Source: Borborobacter arsenicus (GTDB lineage Bacteria; Pseudomonadota; Alphaproteobacteria; Rhizobiales; Rhizobiaceae). From it: 64,000 nt of DNA. This document shows positions 46,452-55,984 of the stretch, piece by piece. The position numbers and the translations under genes were made by a program. The stretch is from assembly GCF_003934165.1 (NCBI RefSeq), contig NZ_ML133508.1, positions 486,455 to 550,454 on the forward strand, in the 5' to 3' direction. The first letter of the stretch is position 1. Each line of letters opens with the position of its first letter. Below the pieces are notes generated by a model, which saw only the letters and a program-made list of their open reading frames with translations, ran no database searches and was not told the origin of the DNA.

Positions 46452-47603
46452 TTACTCCGCCGGCTGGGGTTGGGCGACGGCGATCTTCTCGCCGCCGTCA
46501 TGGCGGCGATTGAGCCGGCTCCAGATGCGGCGCAGCCCCTCCATGATGCCGCCGGGCAGGAAGATCACGATGAGCATGAAGACCACTCCGAGGGTGAGGT
46601 TCCATCCTTCCCCGACGAACAGCGACAGGAAGGACACAAGCGGCTGCTCGATGATGTCGGGCAGGAAGCCGAACACGCCGTGCAGGGTGTTGTCGCCGAA
46701 GGATGAGAAGATATTCTCGAAATATTTGATGACGCCAGCGCCGATGACCGGCCCGACCAGCGTGCCGACGCCGCCGAGAATGGTCATGAGCACCACCTCG
46801 CCGGACGCCGTCCACTGCATGCGTTCGGCACCTGCGAGCGGATCGGTTGCGGCCATCAGCCCGCCAGCCAGCCCCGCATAGGCGCCGGAGATGACGAAGG
46901 CCGCGAGCAAATAGGGGCGGGTATTGAACCCCGTATAGCGCATGCGGGTCTGGTTCGACTTGATGGCCCTCAGCATCATGCCGAAAGGCGAACGGAAGAT
47001 GCGCACCGAGAAGAAGAAGCAGACGATCAGCGCGATCGCGCAAAGGTAGAACCCGCCGAGACCGCCGCCGCTGGTGTCGATGCCAAACAGCGTGGCACGC
47101 GGCAGGCCGGCGCCCGGCTCGTGGAACATCGCGTCGATCCAGCGCGGGTCCTTCAGCGTCAATTGCAGGCCGGTCTCGCCATTGGTCAGCGGCGTCAGCA
47201 CCGAATAGGCCAGATTGTAGCACATCTGCGCGAATGCCAGCGTGAGGATCGAGAAATAGATGCCCGAACGCCGGAGGCTGATATAGCCGATGGCGACCGC
47301 GAAAATCGTGGTGAACACCAGCGCCATCAGCAGTGCCGGGATGATGTTCATGGTGAAGAGCTTGAACGACCATACGGCGGCATAGGAGCCGACGCCCAGG
47401 AATGCGGCATGGCCGAAGGAAAGATAGCCGGTCAGGCCGAAGAGGATGTTGAAGCCGATGGCGAAGATGCCGAAGATGCAGATTTTCTGCATCAGCGCCG
47501 GATAGGCAGCCCCGATGGGCTGGAGAATGATCGGCATCAAGAGCACGAAGGCCGAAAAGCCTGCGAGCAGGAGCCAATCGTTGCGTGATAGGCCTTTGAA
47601 CAT
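46452..47603 (-). CDS. livM: Branched-chain-amino-acid-type ABC transporter, permease LivM
   Basis: The 383-aa inner-membrane permease has about nine or ten helices. The conserved [21 protein letters not shown] segment (about residue 50) and the cytoplasmic coupling loop [17 protein letters not shown] (about 210) fit LivM. Only 3 bp separate it from livH. Confidence 0.92.
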   Translation of the reverse strand: MFKGLSRNDWLLLAGFSAFVLLMPIILQPIGAAYPALMQKICIFGIFAIGFNILFGLTGYLSFGHAAFLGVGSYAAVWSFKLFTMNIIPALLMALVFTTIFAVAIGYISLRRSGIYFSILTLAFAQMCYNLAYSVLTPLTNGETGLQLTLKDPRWIDAMFHEPGAGLPRATLFGIDTSGGGLGGFYLCAIALIVCFFFSVRIFRSPFGMMLRAIKSNQTRMRYTGFNTRPYLLAAFVISGAYAGLAGGLMAATDPLAGAERMQWTASGEVVLMTILGGVGTLVGPVIGAGVIKYFENIFSSFGDNTLHGVFGFLPDIIEQPLVSFLSLFVGEGWNLTLGVVFMLIVIFLPGGIMEGLRRIWSRLNRRHDGGEKIAVAQPQPAE

Positions 47604-47606
47604 GGT

Positions 47607-48632
47607 TTAGTCCTCCATCACGCCACGGCGGCCCATCAATCCGCGCGGCAGGGTCAGAAGGATGACCACCGCGACCAGATAGATGATGATCTGATCGATG
47701 CCGGGGATTATGGCCTTCACCTCGTTCATGGAGGCGAATGATTGCAAGATTCCGAGCAGGAAGCCGGCCGCGACGGCGCCGCCCAGCGAGCCCATGCCGC
47801 CGACCACGACGACAACAAATGACAGCACCAGGAATTCCATGCCCATATGATAGTCGGGTGGCAGGATCGGGGTGTACATGACGCCCGCGAGACCGGCGAC
47901 CACGGCTGCGATGCCGAACACGACGGTGAACCGGCGTTCGATGTTGATGCCGAGGAAGCCAACCGTCTGGCGATCATGCATGCCGGCCCGCACCACCATT
48001 CCGTAGGTGGTGAATTGCAGGAAGACAAACACAGCGCCGATCACGCCAAGCGAAAACAGAAGATAGATGATGCGCCACCACGGATAGGCGAGCGTTTGTC
48101 CCATTCCGAGGATCTGCCCGACATAGGCCGTGCCGCCGAAGGCGGAGGGCGCGGGCTGGGGGATCGGATTGGCGCCGAAGAAATGCTTGATGACTTCCTG
48201 AATGACGATGGCAAGGCCAAAGGTCACCAGGATCTGCTCGGCATGCGGACGCTTGTAGAAATAGCGGATCAGGCCGCGTTCCATGGCGATGCCGAATATC
48301 AGCATGACAGGTATGGCAAGCACGATGGAAGCCGGAACCGAATAGTCGTGCAAATAATTGCCGAAATCGCCAAGCAAGGCTTCGACATAGGGTGTGCGCA
48401 CCTCGAGCGGCGACCCCCAGGCTGTCGTCTGGGTCGGATCGATGACGACGCTTTCCAGATTGAGAAGCTTGTTGAAGGTTACGGCACAGAAGGCGCCGAG
48501 CATGAACAGCGCGCCATGCGCGAAATTGACGACGCCGAGCGTGCCGAATACCAGGGTAAGCCCCAGCGCAATCAGCGCATAGGCACCGCCCTTGTCGAGC
48601 CCGTTCAGTATTTGCAGAAGAATCGCGTCCAT
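47607..48632 (-). CDS. livH: Branched-chain-amino-acid-type ABC transporter, permease LivH
   Basis: The 341-aa permease has the LivH start LQILNGLDKGGAYALIALGL and the conserved FGTLGVVNFAHGALFMLGAF (about residue 30), with a loop MHDRQTVGFLGINIERRF for the ATPase (about 215). At 341 aa it is somewhat longer than typical LivH, owing to an extra segment after helix 2 (residues about 60-90). Confidence 0.92.
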   Translation of the reverse strand: MDAILLQILNGLDKGGAYALIALGLTLVFGTLGVVNFAHGALFMLGAFCAVTFNKLLNLESVVIDPTQTTAWGSPLEVRTPYVEALLGDFGNYLHDYSVPASIVLAIPVMLIFGIAMERGLIRYFYKRPHAEQILVTFGLAIVIQEVIKHFFGANPIPQPAPSAFGGTAYVGQILGMGQTLAYPWWRIIYLLFSLGVIGAVFVFLQFTTYGMVVRAGMHDRQTVGFLGINIERRFTVVFGIAAVVAGLAGVMYTPILPPDYHMGMEFLVLSFVVVVVGGMGSLGGAVAAGFLLGILQSFASMNEVKAIIPGIDQIIIYLVAVVILLTLPRGLMGRRGVMED

Positions 48633-48715
48633 ACCCGCTTGATCCCGATTGCGGTTCCGTCACTGATGACGATGGAAAGCCCGGCCGCCGAGGCAGCCGG
48701 GCAAAGGTCAGTGGG

Positions 48716-50062
48716 TCAGCACTGCTTGGCGTCGGATGGTCCAAGCTCGCCGCCGAAGATCGACGGATCGTAGGTGGTCACCTCGCGCGGGACGACCTTG
48801 ACGATTTCCATGAGGTCGTACTTGTCCTTCGGGGTTTCCTTGCCGCGAACGACCAGGCACGACTTCATACACTGATGGTCTTCGGCGCGATAGAGCGTGG
48901 AGCCGTTGCCCAGGCCATCGAATTCGAAGCCTTCCAGGGCCTTGATCACCGCAGGCGCGAAGAAGGTTCCGGCGCGTTCGCAGGCATCGGCATAGAGCAG
49001 CGCCTGGACGTAGCAGGTATGTGCGGCCTGCGAGGGCGGCGCGCCATATTCCTGGCCGAACGACTTGGTGAAGGCCTTGGTGGCTTCGTCGTCGAGCTTC
49101 CAGTCCCAGTTGCTGGTGCCGTAGATGCCCTTGACGGCATCGCCCGCGCCCTGCGCCATCAGTTCGGAGAACAACGGCACGACGATCTCGAACTTCTTGC
49201 CGTTCACTTCCTTGTCGCGCAGGCCGAACTGGACCGACTGGGTCAACGAATTGACCATGTCCTTGCCGTAGTGGTTGAGGATCAGCACGTCGGCGCCGGA
49301 ATTGAGGACCGGCGTGATGTATTGCGAGAAGTCGGCCGAGCCGAGCGGCGTGCGTACGGCCGCGACCGTCTGCCAGCCCATCGCCTCGGTGGCGGCCTTC
49401 ATCGATTCTTCCTGCGTCCAGCCCCAGGTGTAGTCGGCCGTCAGGTGATAGGCCTTGCGGTCCTTGCCATAGGCCTCGCCGATGACCGGGCCGAGCGCAA
49501 CGCCCGACTGGTAGGCGTTGAAGAAGTGACGGAAGCCGTAGCGCTTCTTGTCCTTGCCGGTGGTGTCGTTGGAGTGGGTGAGGCCGGACATGTGGATGAC
49601 GCCCATGTCCTGGCACAGGCTCTGCACGGCCACTGCTTCGGCCGAGGACGACCCGCCCGAAATCATGATCGCGCCGTCGCGCTCGATCATACGCTTGGAG
49701 TTGTCGCGGGCCGCGTCGGTCTTGGTCTGCGAATCGCCGTGGACCTGCGCGACCTTTTTGCCCAGCACGCCGTTGCCCTTCAGCGCACCCGGCTTCATCG
49801 TCGGTATCATGCCGCCGTCGCCTTCACCATTCAGGTGCTTGACGGCAAGCTGGAATGCCTTCAGCTCATCTGCGCCTTCGTCGGCATAGGGGCCGGTCAG
49901 CGGTACGCTCCAGCCAAAGGTGACGGTATCGCCCTTGGGCATGTTGCAGGAAACATCTTCTGCATAGGCACCGCGTACAAAATGCATCGGTGCGGCAAGG
50001 CCTGCGCCGAGAATGGCCGTGTTCCTCAAGAACACGCGCCTGTCGATTACCTTAAAACTCAT
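48716..50062 (-). CDS. Periplasmic substrate-binding protein of the Liv-type ABC transporter
   Basis: The ATG at 50062 follows GGAGG and starts a signal peptide with a Tat-like motif (DRRVFLRN, residues 8-15, cleavage near AYA). The 448-aa protein is a Peripla_BP_6 type receptor (VPLTGPYADEGADELKAFQL; VHGDSQTKTDAARDNSKRMI). Cysteines at both ends (VSCN and terminal KQC) may form disulfides. It is the first gene of the operon, and a divergent XRE regulator lies 200 bp away. The ligand cannot be read from sequence. Confidence 0.9.
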   Translation of the reverse strand: MSFKVIDRRVFLRNTAILGAGLAAPMHFVRGAYAEDVSCNMPKGDTVTFGWSVPLTGPYADEGADELKAFQLAVKHLNGEGDGGMIPTMKPGALKGNGVLGKKVAQVHGDSQTKTDAARDNSKRMIERDGAIMISGGSSSAEAVAVQSLCQDMGVIHMSGLTHSNDTTGKDKKRYGFRHFFNAYQSGVALGPVIGEAYGKDRKAYHLTADYTWGWTQEESMKAATEAMGWQTVAAVRTPLGSADFSQYITPVLNSGADVLILNHYGKDMVNSLTQSVQFGLRDKEVNGKKFEIVVPLFSELMAQGAGDAVKGIYGTSNWDWKLDDEATKAFTKSFGQEYGAPPSQAAHTCYVQALLYADACERAGTFFAPAVIKALEGFEFDGLGNGSTLYRAEDHQCMKSCLVVRGKETPKDKYDLMEIVKVVPREVTTYDPSIFGGELGPSDAKQC

Positions 50063-50264
50063 TCCGGATCCTCCCGTTTGAACGAATTCCTCGCCGGCTA
50101 GTGTTGCCGGCTGACGGAGGCGCTCGTACACCTCGCAGCACATACTGCGCCTTCGTGTAATGAAAACAATAAGTCTTTGGTTTAATTGAATTATTTTGTG
50201 TTATTTTGTGATTGCAATCGCTCGTTCTTGTCAATAATTTACAAATTGTGAGCAGGAGGCCGGG
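50063..50264. promoter_or_regulatory. Divergent control region between the Liv operon and the XRE regulator
   Basis: Strongly AT-rich. It holds an imperfect palindrome caataatttacaaattgtg (50232-50250) about 15 bp before the XRE start, and a ttgaca word on the minus strand (50229-50234). A role as operator for the XRE protein is inference. Confidence 0.35.
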
Positions 50265-51773
50265 ATGGATCGCAATCTGACGGGACGCAAAATAAGAACG
50301 CACCGTCGGGCAGCCAGCCTGACACAGGGACAATTGGCCAGCCGGGTCGGCATTTCGCCGTCCTATCTGAACCTTATCGAAGCCAATAAGCGGCCGATCG
50401 CCGGTGGCCTGCTGGATCGCATTGCTGTCGCCCTCGGCATTTCGCGCACCGAACTCGACGATACGTCCGAGTGGCGCATCGTTGATGCCCTGAACGAACT
50501 GATCGCCGACCCCGAGATTGCCGGGTCGTCCGAACACTCCCGAACCGTTGCGGATTTTGTCGGGCGGAATCCCGAATGGGCCGATCTGGTGCTGAAGCTC
50601 TACCGTGCCTTCATCGACCGCAATCAGGCGGTGCTAGCGCTTGCCGACAGGCTAAGCCGCGACCCTTTCCTGGGCGAGAGCGTCCATCGCATCCTGACCA
50701 ATGTGACGGCGATACGGTCGGCGTCGGAAATCCTGGAGAAGAACGACGACCTGAGCGACGCGCAGCGCCGGCGCTTTCTGTCTATCGTCGCAGCCGACAG
50801 CGAGCGGCTCTCCACGGCTGCAAGATCCCTGGCCGAGTTCTTCGACAATGCCGACATGCGCGTGCGCTCCGGCACCGCGATGGAACATGTCGACACCTTC
50901 ATATTCGAATCGAACAACCACTTTGCCGAACTGGAGCAACTGGGCGAGGGCTTTCTGAGGCGCAATGCGCGAAGCGGTGCCTCCCATCACGCTCTCATAG
51001 AGATGATGGTCGCCGATCACGAAAAGGCGGCGCCGTCACCGGCAGCCGGTGTTCCGGGAGCCACGCCGGAAACCGCCCGGTCGAGGCGCTTTCGCATCCT
51101 GAAGGCCATGTCGGCGACGCTTGCCGGCGACAAGGTCTCACGACTTGTCCATGCCAGCCCGTCGCTTGCTTCGGAGGCTGCGCGCACGCTGGCGACCTCG
51201 GCGCTCCATGCCTATGCCGCTGCCGCGGTTCTGATGCCCTACGAGCCGTTCCTCGCCGCCGCCGAGCGCTGGCGTTATGATCTTGACGCGCTCTCCAGCC
51301 AGTTCGACGTCTCCTATGAGCAGGCCGCCCATCGCCTCGCGACCTTGCGCCGGCCGGGTGCGGAGGGCGTGCATTTCGCTTTCATGCGCTCCGACCCATC
51401 GGGTTATGTCACCAAACGTCTTTCACTGCCGCGGCTTCCATTGCCCCGCTACAGCAATGCCTGCCCGCTTTGGGTGATCTATTCCGCCTTCCAGAATGCC
51501 GGGGCGACGGCGCGGGCCTTCGGCGCGCTGCCTTCGGGAGACCGTTTCCTGTTTTTTGCAAGGGCGGTAGAGAAGGGACCGCAAGCGGTTACCTTCCCCC
51601 GCCATCTTCTGTCGATCATGCTTGCCTGTCCGGCTCCCGAAGCCGGGCGTGTGGTCTATGCCGACGGCATAGACCAGTCCAACCCGCAAACCACCGTTCC
51701 CGTCGGCACGACATGCCGCCTGTGCCCGCGCGAAAACTGCGGCCATCGGCAGGAGGCGGCCCTGGTCATCTGA
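50265..51773 (+). CDS. XRE-family regulator of the short-chain-fatty-acid type with a kinase-dimer-like insert
   Basis: The 502-aa protein starts with a lambda-repressor-type HTH (KIRTHRRAASLTQGQLASRV, residues 9-28). A segment of about 70 residues (110-185) then resembles a histidine-kinase dimerisation domain (FLGESVHRILTNVTAIRSAS) without an obvious kinase. The C-terminal half matches ScfR/RamB-type regulators, including the ACPLWVIYSAFQNAG segment and a final CRLCPRENCGHR cysteine cluster. Relatives control acetate or propionate genes. It is divergent from the Liv operon and upstream of a receiver, a membrane protein and a symporter kinase. Confidence 0.85.
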   Translation: MDRNLTGRKIRTHRRAASLTQGQLASRVGISPSYLNLIEANKRPIAGGLLDRIAVALGISRTELDDTSEWRIVDALNELIADPEIAGSSEHSRTVADFVGRNPEWADLVLKLYRAFIDRNQAVLALADRLSRDPFLGESVHRILTNVTAIRSASEILEKNDDLSDAQRRRFLSIVAADSERLSTAARSLAEFFDNADMRVRSGTAMEHVDTFIFESNNHFAELEQLGEGFLRRNARSGASHHALIEMMVADHEKAAPSPAAGVPGATPETARSRRFRILKAMSATLAGDKVSRLVHASPSLASEAARTLATSALHAYAAAAVLMPYEPFLAAAERWRYDLDALSSQFDVSYEQAAHRLATLRRPGAEGVHFAFMRSDPSGYVTKRLSLPRLPLPRYSNACPLWVIYSAFQNAGATARAFGALPSGDRFLFFARAVEKGPQAVTFPRHLLSIMLACPAPEAGRVVYADGIDQSNPQTTVPVGTTCRLCPRENCGHRQEAALVI

Positions 51774-51857
51774 CCCGGTAATCACAAAGAACTATGCTGG
51801 GTTTTCGAGAAATGTGTAGAATGGAAAGAATTCGGTGAATGGGAGGGAAGCCGGCAA

Positions 51858-52229
51858 TTGTCGAAAGCGCGCGTGCTGATTGTCGAGGATGAGCCGAATA
51901 TCGTCGAGTCCCTGAGCTTCATCCTCGGGCGGGCGGGCTTCGACATAGAGACGGCTGTCGACGGGGCGGAGGCCCTGCAGCGGCTGCGCCGCCAAGTATA
52001 CTCTGCCCTCATTCTCGATCTGATGCTGCCCGGCATCAACGGTTTTGATGTCTTGAGATCAGTGCGCTCGGATGGGGAATTGAAAGACATGCCGGTGATC
52101 GTGCTGACTGCCAAGGGGCAGGCGGCAGACAGGCAGGCTGCCGAGGCAATCGGTGCAACCGCCTTCATCACCAAGCCATTTTCGAATGCCGAGATCGTCC
52201 AGCGCGTCAGCGAACTGACGGGAGGCTAG
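51858..52229 (+). CDS. Single-domain response regulator
   Basis: The 123-aa receiver domain has the acidic pair (VEDEPN, residues 9-14), phospho-acceptor Asp54 (LILDLMLPG), Thr84 and Lys106 (ITKPF), and no output domain. A TTG start at 51858 with GGGAGGG upstream is most likely. The symporter-kinase encoded 255 bp downstream is the probable partner. Confidence 0.9.
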   Translation: MSKARVLIVEDEPNIVESLSFILGRAGFDIETAVDGAEALQRLRRQVYSALILDLMLPGINGFDVLRSVRSDGELKDMPVIVLTAKGQAADRQAAEAIGATAFITKPFSNAEIVQRVSELTGG

Positions 52230-52233
52230 AGCC

Positions 52234-52485
52234 TTGGCCTCCGAGGAGCCGGACCGGCAGGGTCTGCGCGACGCGGCGACCATCCTGCCGTTTGCCGCCG
52301 CCGCACTTCTGGCACCACCGCTCATCTGGATTTTTGCCGGACCGACCGAGCCCGGGCGCGTTCCGCTGATCGTCATTTACATTTTTGGCATCTGGGCGGT
52401 GATCATTCTGGCGGCATTCTTGCTGGCGCGGCGTATTGGCAGGCTCACGGATCATGATCCGCAGCGCCGCGACGGTGGCCCCTGA
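52234..52485 (+). CDS. Two-helix membrane protein upstream of the symporter kinase
   Basis: The 83-aa protein begins at a TTG behind GGGAGG. Two hydrophobic segments (about residues 17-36 and 43-66) are joined by a short polar loop and followed by a basic tail (ARRIGRLTDHDPQRRDGG). Its stop overlaps the next start (TGATG), so it is coupled to the kinase. It may be an accessory subunit of the symporter, as small DUF4212-type proteins are for acetate symporters. Confidence 0.75.
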   Translation: MASEEPDRQGLRDAATILPFAAAALLAPPLIWIFAGPTEPGRVPLIVIYIFGIWAVIILAAFLLARRIGRLTDHDPQRRDGGP

Positions 52486-55169
52486 TGCTGCCGGCCAATC
52501 TCGTTGTCCTGGTCTGTCTGGCCTATGTGGCGGTGCTGTTCGTGGTCGCTTTCGTCGGCGACCGGCGCGCCAGGAAGAACCCGGCCGGCTGGCTGTCTTC
52601 GCCGCTCGTCTATACGCTGTCGATTTCCATCTACTGCACGTCCTGGACGTTCTTCGGATCGGTCGGCTCGGCGGCCAAGAACGGGCTTGAATTCGCAACC
52701 ATCTATCTCGGCCCGACAATCGTTTTCGTGGGGTGGTGGATTTTCCTGCGGAAGCTCGTCACCATCGGCCGCACCTACCACACCACCTCGATCGCCGACC
52801 TGATCTCCGCCCGTTTCGGCAAGAATCCGGCCCTGGGCGCTATGATAACCGTTCTGGCGCTGGTGGCGATCACCCCTTACATCGCCCTGCAACTGAAGGC
52901 GATCAGCGCCAGTTTCCAGGTCATCACATTCCCCGCCGGGGCGGTGGCGGCCGCCGCAGGCAGTCTGGAGCCGGATTTTGCCATCGCTTTCTGGCTCGCC
53001 GCCGGCCTGTGCGTGTTCTCCATCATCTTCGGCGTGCGCAATATCGACGTCAATGAGCGCCATCACGGCGTTATCGCCGCCATCGCGCTTGAGGCGCTGG
53101 TCAAGCTGGTAGCGTTTCTGGTGGTCGGGCTCTGGGTCTACCTTGCTCTTTCAGGCACGCCGGAAGAGATGTTCCGCAACGCGCCGGTAAGCCTGCTCAA
53201 CCCGCAGCAAAGCTTCGGCGAGCGCTGGGTGGCTCTGTGCTTCCTTTCTGGCGCGGCGGTCATCTGCCTGCCGCGCCAGTTCCAGGTCACGGTTGTGGAA
53301 AATTCCAGCGAGGAGCAGCTTCGCACCGCCTCATGGATGTTTCCGCTCTATCTATTCCTGATCAATCTGTTCGTGATCCCGATTGCCATGGCCGGATTGA
53401 ACTTCCTGCCCGAGGGCACGGACCCCGATCTGTTCGTTCTGGCATTGCCGATGGCCGAGGGGCAGGGCTCGTTGGGGTTGCTCGCGTTCCTCGGCGGCTT
53501 TTCCTCGGCAACCTCCATGGTGATCGTTTCCTCGATCGCGCTTTCGACGATGATCTCCAACCACATCATCATGCCGATCGCGATGCGCTTTTCGATGGTG
53601 CCGACCGGCAGCAGCCAGAACGTGCGCAGCTTTATCCTCGTCACCCGGCGCCTGAGCATCATTTTCATCGTCTTTCTCGGCTTCGTCTATTTCTGGATAA
53701 GCCGGACATCGGATGCATTGGCCTCGATCGGCCTCATCTCGTTTTGCGGCCTTATCCAGCCGCTCCCCGCCCTTGTCGCCGGCCTCTATTGGCGTCGCGC
53801 TACCCATGGCGGCGCCATAGCCGGTCTCGGTGCCGGGTTCCTCATCTGGTGCTACACGCTTTTCCTGCCGAGCTTCGAAGGCGCCTTCGTGCTGTCATCG
53901 GATGTCATCGAGCATGGACTGTTCGGCTGGAGTTGGCTGCGGCCGCACGCCTTGTTCGGACTGGAGGCCTTCGACCCGCTGGTTCACGCGCTGTTCTGGA
54001 GCATGGCTGTCAATTCCGCCTTGCTCATCGGTGTATCGCTGCTGCGGGAACCAACACCGCTCACGCGGTTTCAGGCGACTCTTTTCATCGATATCTTCCG
54101 CCGCCAGACCGAGAGCGAGCTGGGGGTCATCCGCCGCACGGCTCGGGTTTCGGATCTGCGACAGATCGCCGATCGGATATTGGGGCCTTCGGAAGCAGTA
54201 CAGCTTTTCGAACATGGCGCGGCCGCGGAGAAAGCGGTGATTGCCAGCGATGAGCTGATTTCACAGGTCGAGCAGCGGCTGGCCGCCAATGTCGGCGCGG
54301 CATCGGCGCGTTCGCTGGTGTCGCGGGTCGTCACCGACGAAACCATCAGCGTCGATGAATTGAAGCGCCTTGCCGGCGAGGCCGAGCAGATCCGCGCCTA
54401 TTCCGCCGAGCTTGAGCGCAAATCGCGCCAGATAGAGGCAACGGCGGCCGAACTTGCCGAAGCCAATGAAAGGCTGCGCGAGATCGATGTGCGCAAGGAC
54501 GAATTCCTCAGCCAAGTCAGCCATGAGGTTCGCACCCCGATGACCTCGATCCGCTCCTTCAGCGAGATATTGCTCAACAATCGCGACCTGGACGAAACGC
54601 GGAAGCTCCATTTCCTCGGCATCATCCAGTCCGAGAGCTTCCGCCTGACCCGCCTGCTCGACGGCATCCTCGATATGAACCTGATGGAGCCGGGCATGCA
54701 GCCCTGGGAGGCGACAAGCTTCGACCCGGAAGACGCGCTGGATCAGGCAATCGCCACCTGCGAGCCCCTGGCTCGAGCGGCGGGCGCCTCGATCATTCGC
54801 CGCCGCCGTGCCCGCAACGCCCGCATCATGGGCAGCCGCGATCAGCTTGCGCAGGTCTTCATCAATCTGATCTCCAATTCGATCAAGCACAATTCCAACG
54901 CCGAACCGGAGATCGCCATTTCAGGCGGCACGCGCAAAACCGTCTATGAACTGCGCATAGCAGACAACGGGCAGGGCATCCCTGAGCGGGACCGCGACCA
55001 GATCTTCCAGAAATTCTATCGGGGGCAGCAGACGCGCCATCGCGGCGTCGGGCTGGGACTGCCGATCAGCCGTCAGATCGTCGAACGGTTCGGCGGCGAA
55101 CTTGGTCTTTCCGATGCCAAAATCGGCGGGGCCGAGTTCATCGTTCGCCTGCCATTGCATCAGCCATAG
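52485..55169 (+). CDS. Sodium/solute symporter-histidine kinase fusion (CbrA/CrbS-like)
   Basis: The 894-aa protein has a symporter domain with about 13 helices (residues 1-520), a linker of about 100 residues (near 530-640), and a HisKA/HATPase kinase. The H-box is SQVSHEVRTPMTSIRSF with His680; N box INLISNSIKHN, G1 IADNGQGIPE and G2 GVGLGLP are present. Proteins of this type (CbrA, CrbS/MxtR) sense histidine, acetate or other small nutrients while transporting them. With the XRE and receiver genes it forms a nutrient-sensing unit; the ligand is unknown. Confidence 0.93.
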   Translation: MLPANLVVLVCLAYVAVLFVVAFVGDRRARKNPAGWLSSPLVYTLSISIYCTSWTFFGSVGSAAKNGLEFATIYLGPTIVFVGWWIFLRKLVTIGRTYHTTSIADLISARFGKNPALGAMITVLALVAITPYIALQLKAISASFQVITFPAGAVAAAAGSLEPDFAIAFWLAAGLCVFSIIFGVRNIDVNERHHGVIAAIALEALVKLVAFLVVGLWVYLALSGTPEEMFRNAPVSLLNPQQSFGERWVALCFLSGAAVICLPRQFQVTVVENSSEEQLRTASWMFPLYLFLINLFVIPIAMAGLNFLPEGTDPDLFVLALPMAEGQGSLGLLAFLGGFSSATSMVIVSSIALSTMISNHIIMPIAMRFSMVPTGSSQNVRSFILVTRRLSIIFIVFLGFVYFWISRTSDALASIGLISFCGLIQPLPALVAGLYWRRATHGGAIAGLGAGFLIWCYTLFLPSFEGAFVLSSDVIEHGLFGWSWLRPHALFGLEAFDPLVHALFWSMAVNSALLIGVSLLREPTPLTRFQATLFIDIFRRQTESELGVIRRTARVSDLRQIADRILGPSEAVQLFEHGAAAEKAVIASDELISQVEQRLAANVGAASARSLVSRVVTDETISVDELKRLAGEAEQIRAYSAELERKSRQIEATAAELAEANERLREIDVRKDEFLSQVSHEVRTPMTSIRSFSEILLNNRDLDETRKLHFLGIIQSESFRLTRLLDGILDMNLMEPGMQPWEATSFDPEDALDQAIATCEPLARAAGASIIRRRRARNARIMGSRDQLAQVFINLISNSIKHNSNAEPEIAISGGTRKTVYELRIADNGQGIPERDRDQIFQKFYRGQQTRHRGVGLGLPISRQIVERFGGELGLSDAKIGGAEFIVRLPLHQP

Positions 55170-55248
55170 AGCATGTTGCAGCCAAGTGGATTCACTTGGA
55201 GCGACCGGCAAAGGGGGCGGTCTTTGCCGATCGGTGGCATGGGTTTGC

Positions 55249-55953
55249 TCAGTTGCGGATATCGCGAAGCCTGGCGATCACTCGGTCAGCCATGTGTTCG
55301 CAGCGCGCGCCGTCGAACGGGAACAGCTCGGAAAACTGTGCCGACAGGTGCTTTTCGATCGTCGCCTTCATCAGGCGGCGGGCCCGATAAAGACGTGTCT
55401 TGACCGTCTCCGGCTTCAGGCCCAACTGGGTTGCGGTTTCCTCCGTGCTCATTTCTTCGATGTCGCGAAGAATGAAGACGAGCCTGAAGGTATCGGGAAG
55501 CTCATCGACGGCATGTTCGAGGAAGGCGCGTACTTCCTTGCGGGCTAACTCGCTATCCGCACCAGGCGGCATGAGTGAGGTTGGAAACATGATCACGCAA
55601 CCCTTGTTGGCGCCGACCGCCATGTCGATTTCCGAGAGTTCGGCAGTAGGCCGCCGCCGCCGCATCCGCCCGAGTGCCTCATTGAGCGCAATTCGCGTGA
55701 TCCACGTCGAGAACAGGGAATCGCCGTGGAAGGAGTCGAGCTTGGTGAATGCCTTGACATAGGTTTCCTGCACGACGTCTTCGGCCTCGTCGTCATTGCG
55801 CACGATCGAGCGGGCGACCCGAAACAGCCTTTGGTTGTTGTGTTTGATGAGCGCCCGAACGGCGTTCTCTCTTCCCTGTCGGGCAAGCTCGACAAGCTTT
55901 TCATCGCTATATCCATTGAGCGTGCCCTGTTCTTGTACGAGTGCCAATCGCAT
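55249..55953 (-). CDS. ECF-type RNA polymerase sigma factor
   Basis: The ATG at 55953 gives 234 aa. Sigma region 2 (VRALIKHNNQRLFRVARSIV and AEDVVQETYVKAFTKL) and region 4 (MSTEETATQLGLKPETVKTR) are present and region 3 is absent, as in group IV factors. No anti-sigma gene is adjacent. It is the last gene after a type 1 copper protein and its neighbours on the same strand (31-bp gap). It probably controls this gene set, perhaps including its own expression. The C-terminal extension of about 20 residues has a Cys-His pair (CEHM). Confidence 0.92.
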   Translation of the reverse strand: MRLALVQEQGTLNGYSDEKLVELARQGRENAVRALIKHNNQRLFRVARSIVRNDDEAEDVVQETYVKAFTKLDSFHGDSLFSTWITRIALNEALGRMRRRRPTAELSEIDMAVGANKGCVIMFPTSLMPPGADSELARKEVRAFLEHAVDELPDTFRLVFILRDIEEMSTEETATQLGLKPETVKTRLYRARRLMKATIEKHLSAQFSELFPFDGARCEHMADRVIARLRDIRN

Positions 55954-55984
55954 GAGAGCCTGCCTTTCTGCCGCTCCAGCCTGT

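Noticed and set aside
48716..50062. Urea-binding protein UrtA for the Liv-type operon
   Set aside because: Characteristic UrtA segments are not visible and no urease genes are near; only a general small-molecule receptor can be supported.
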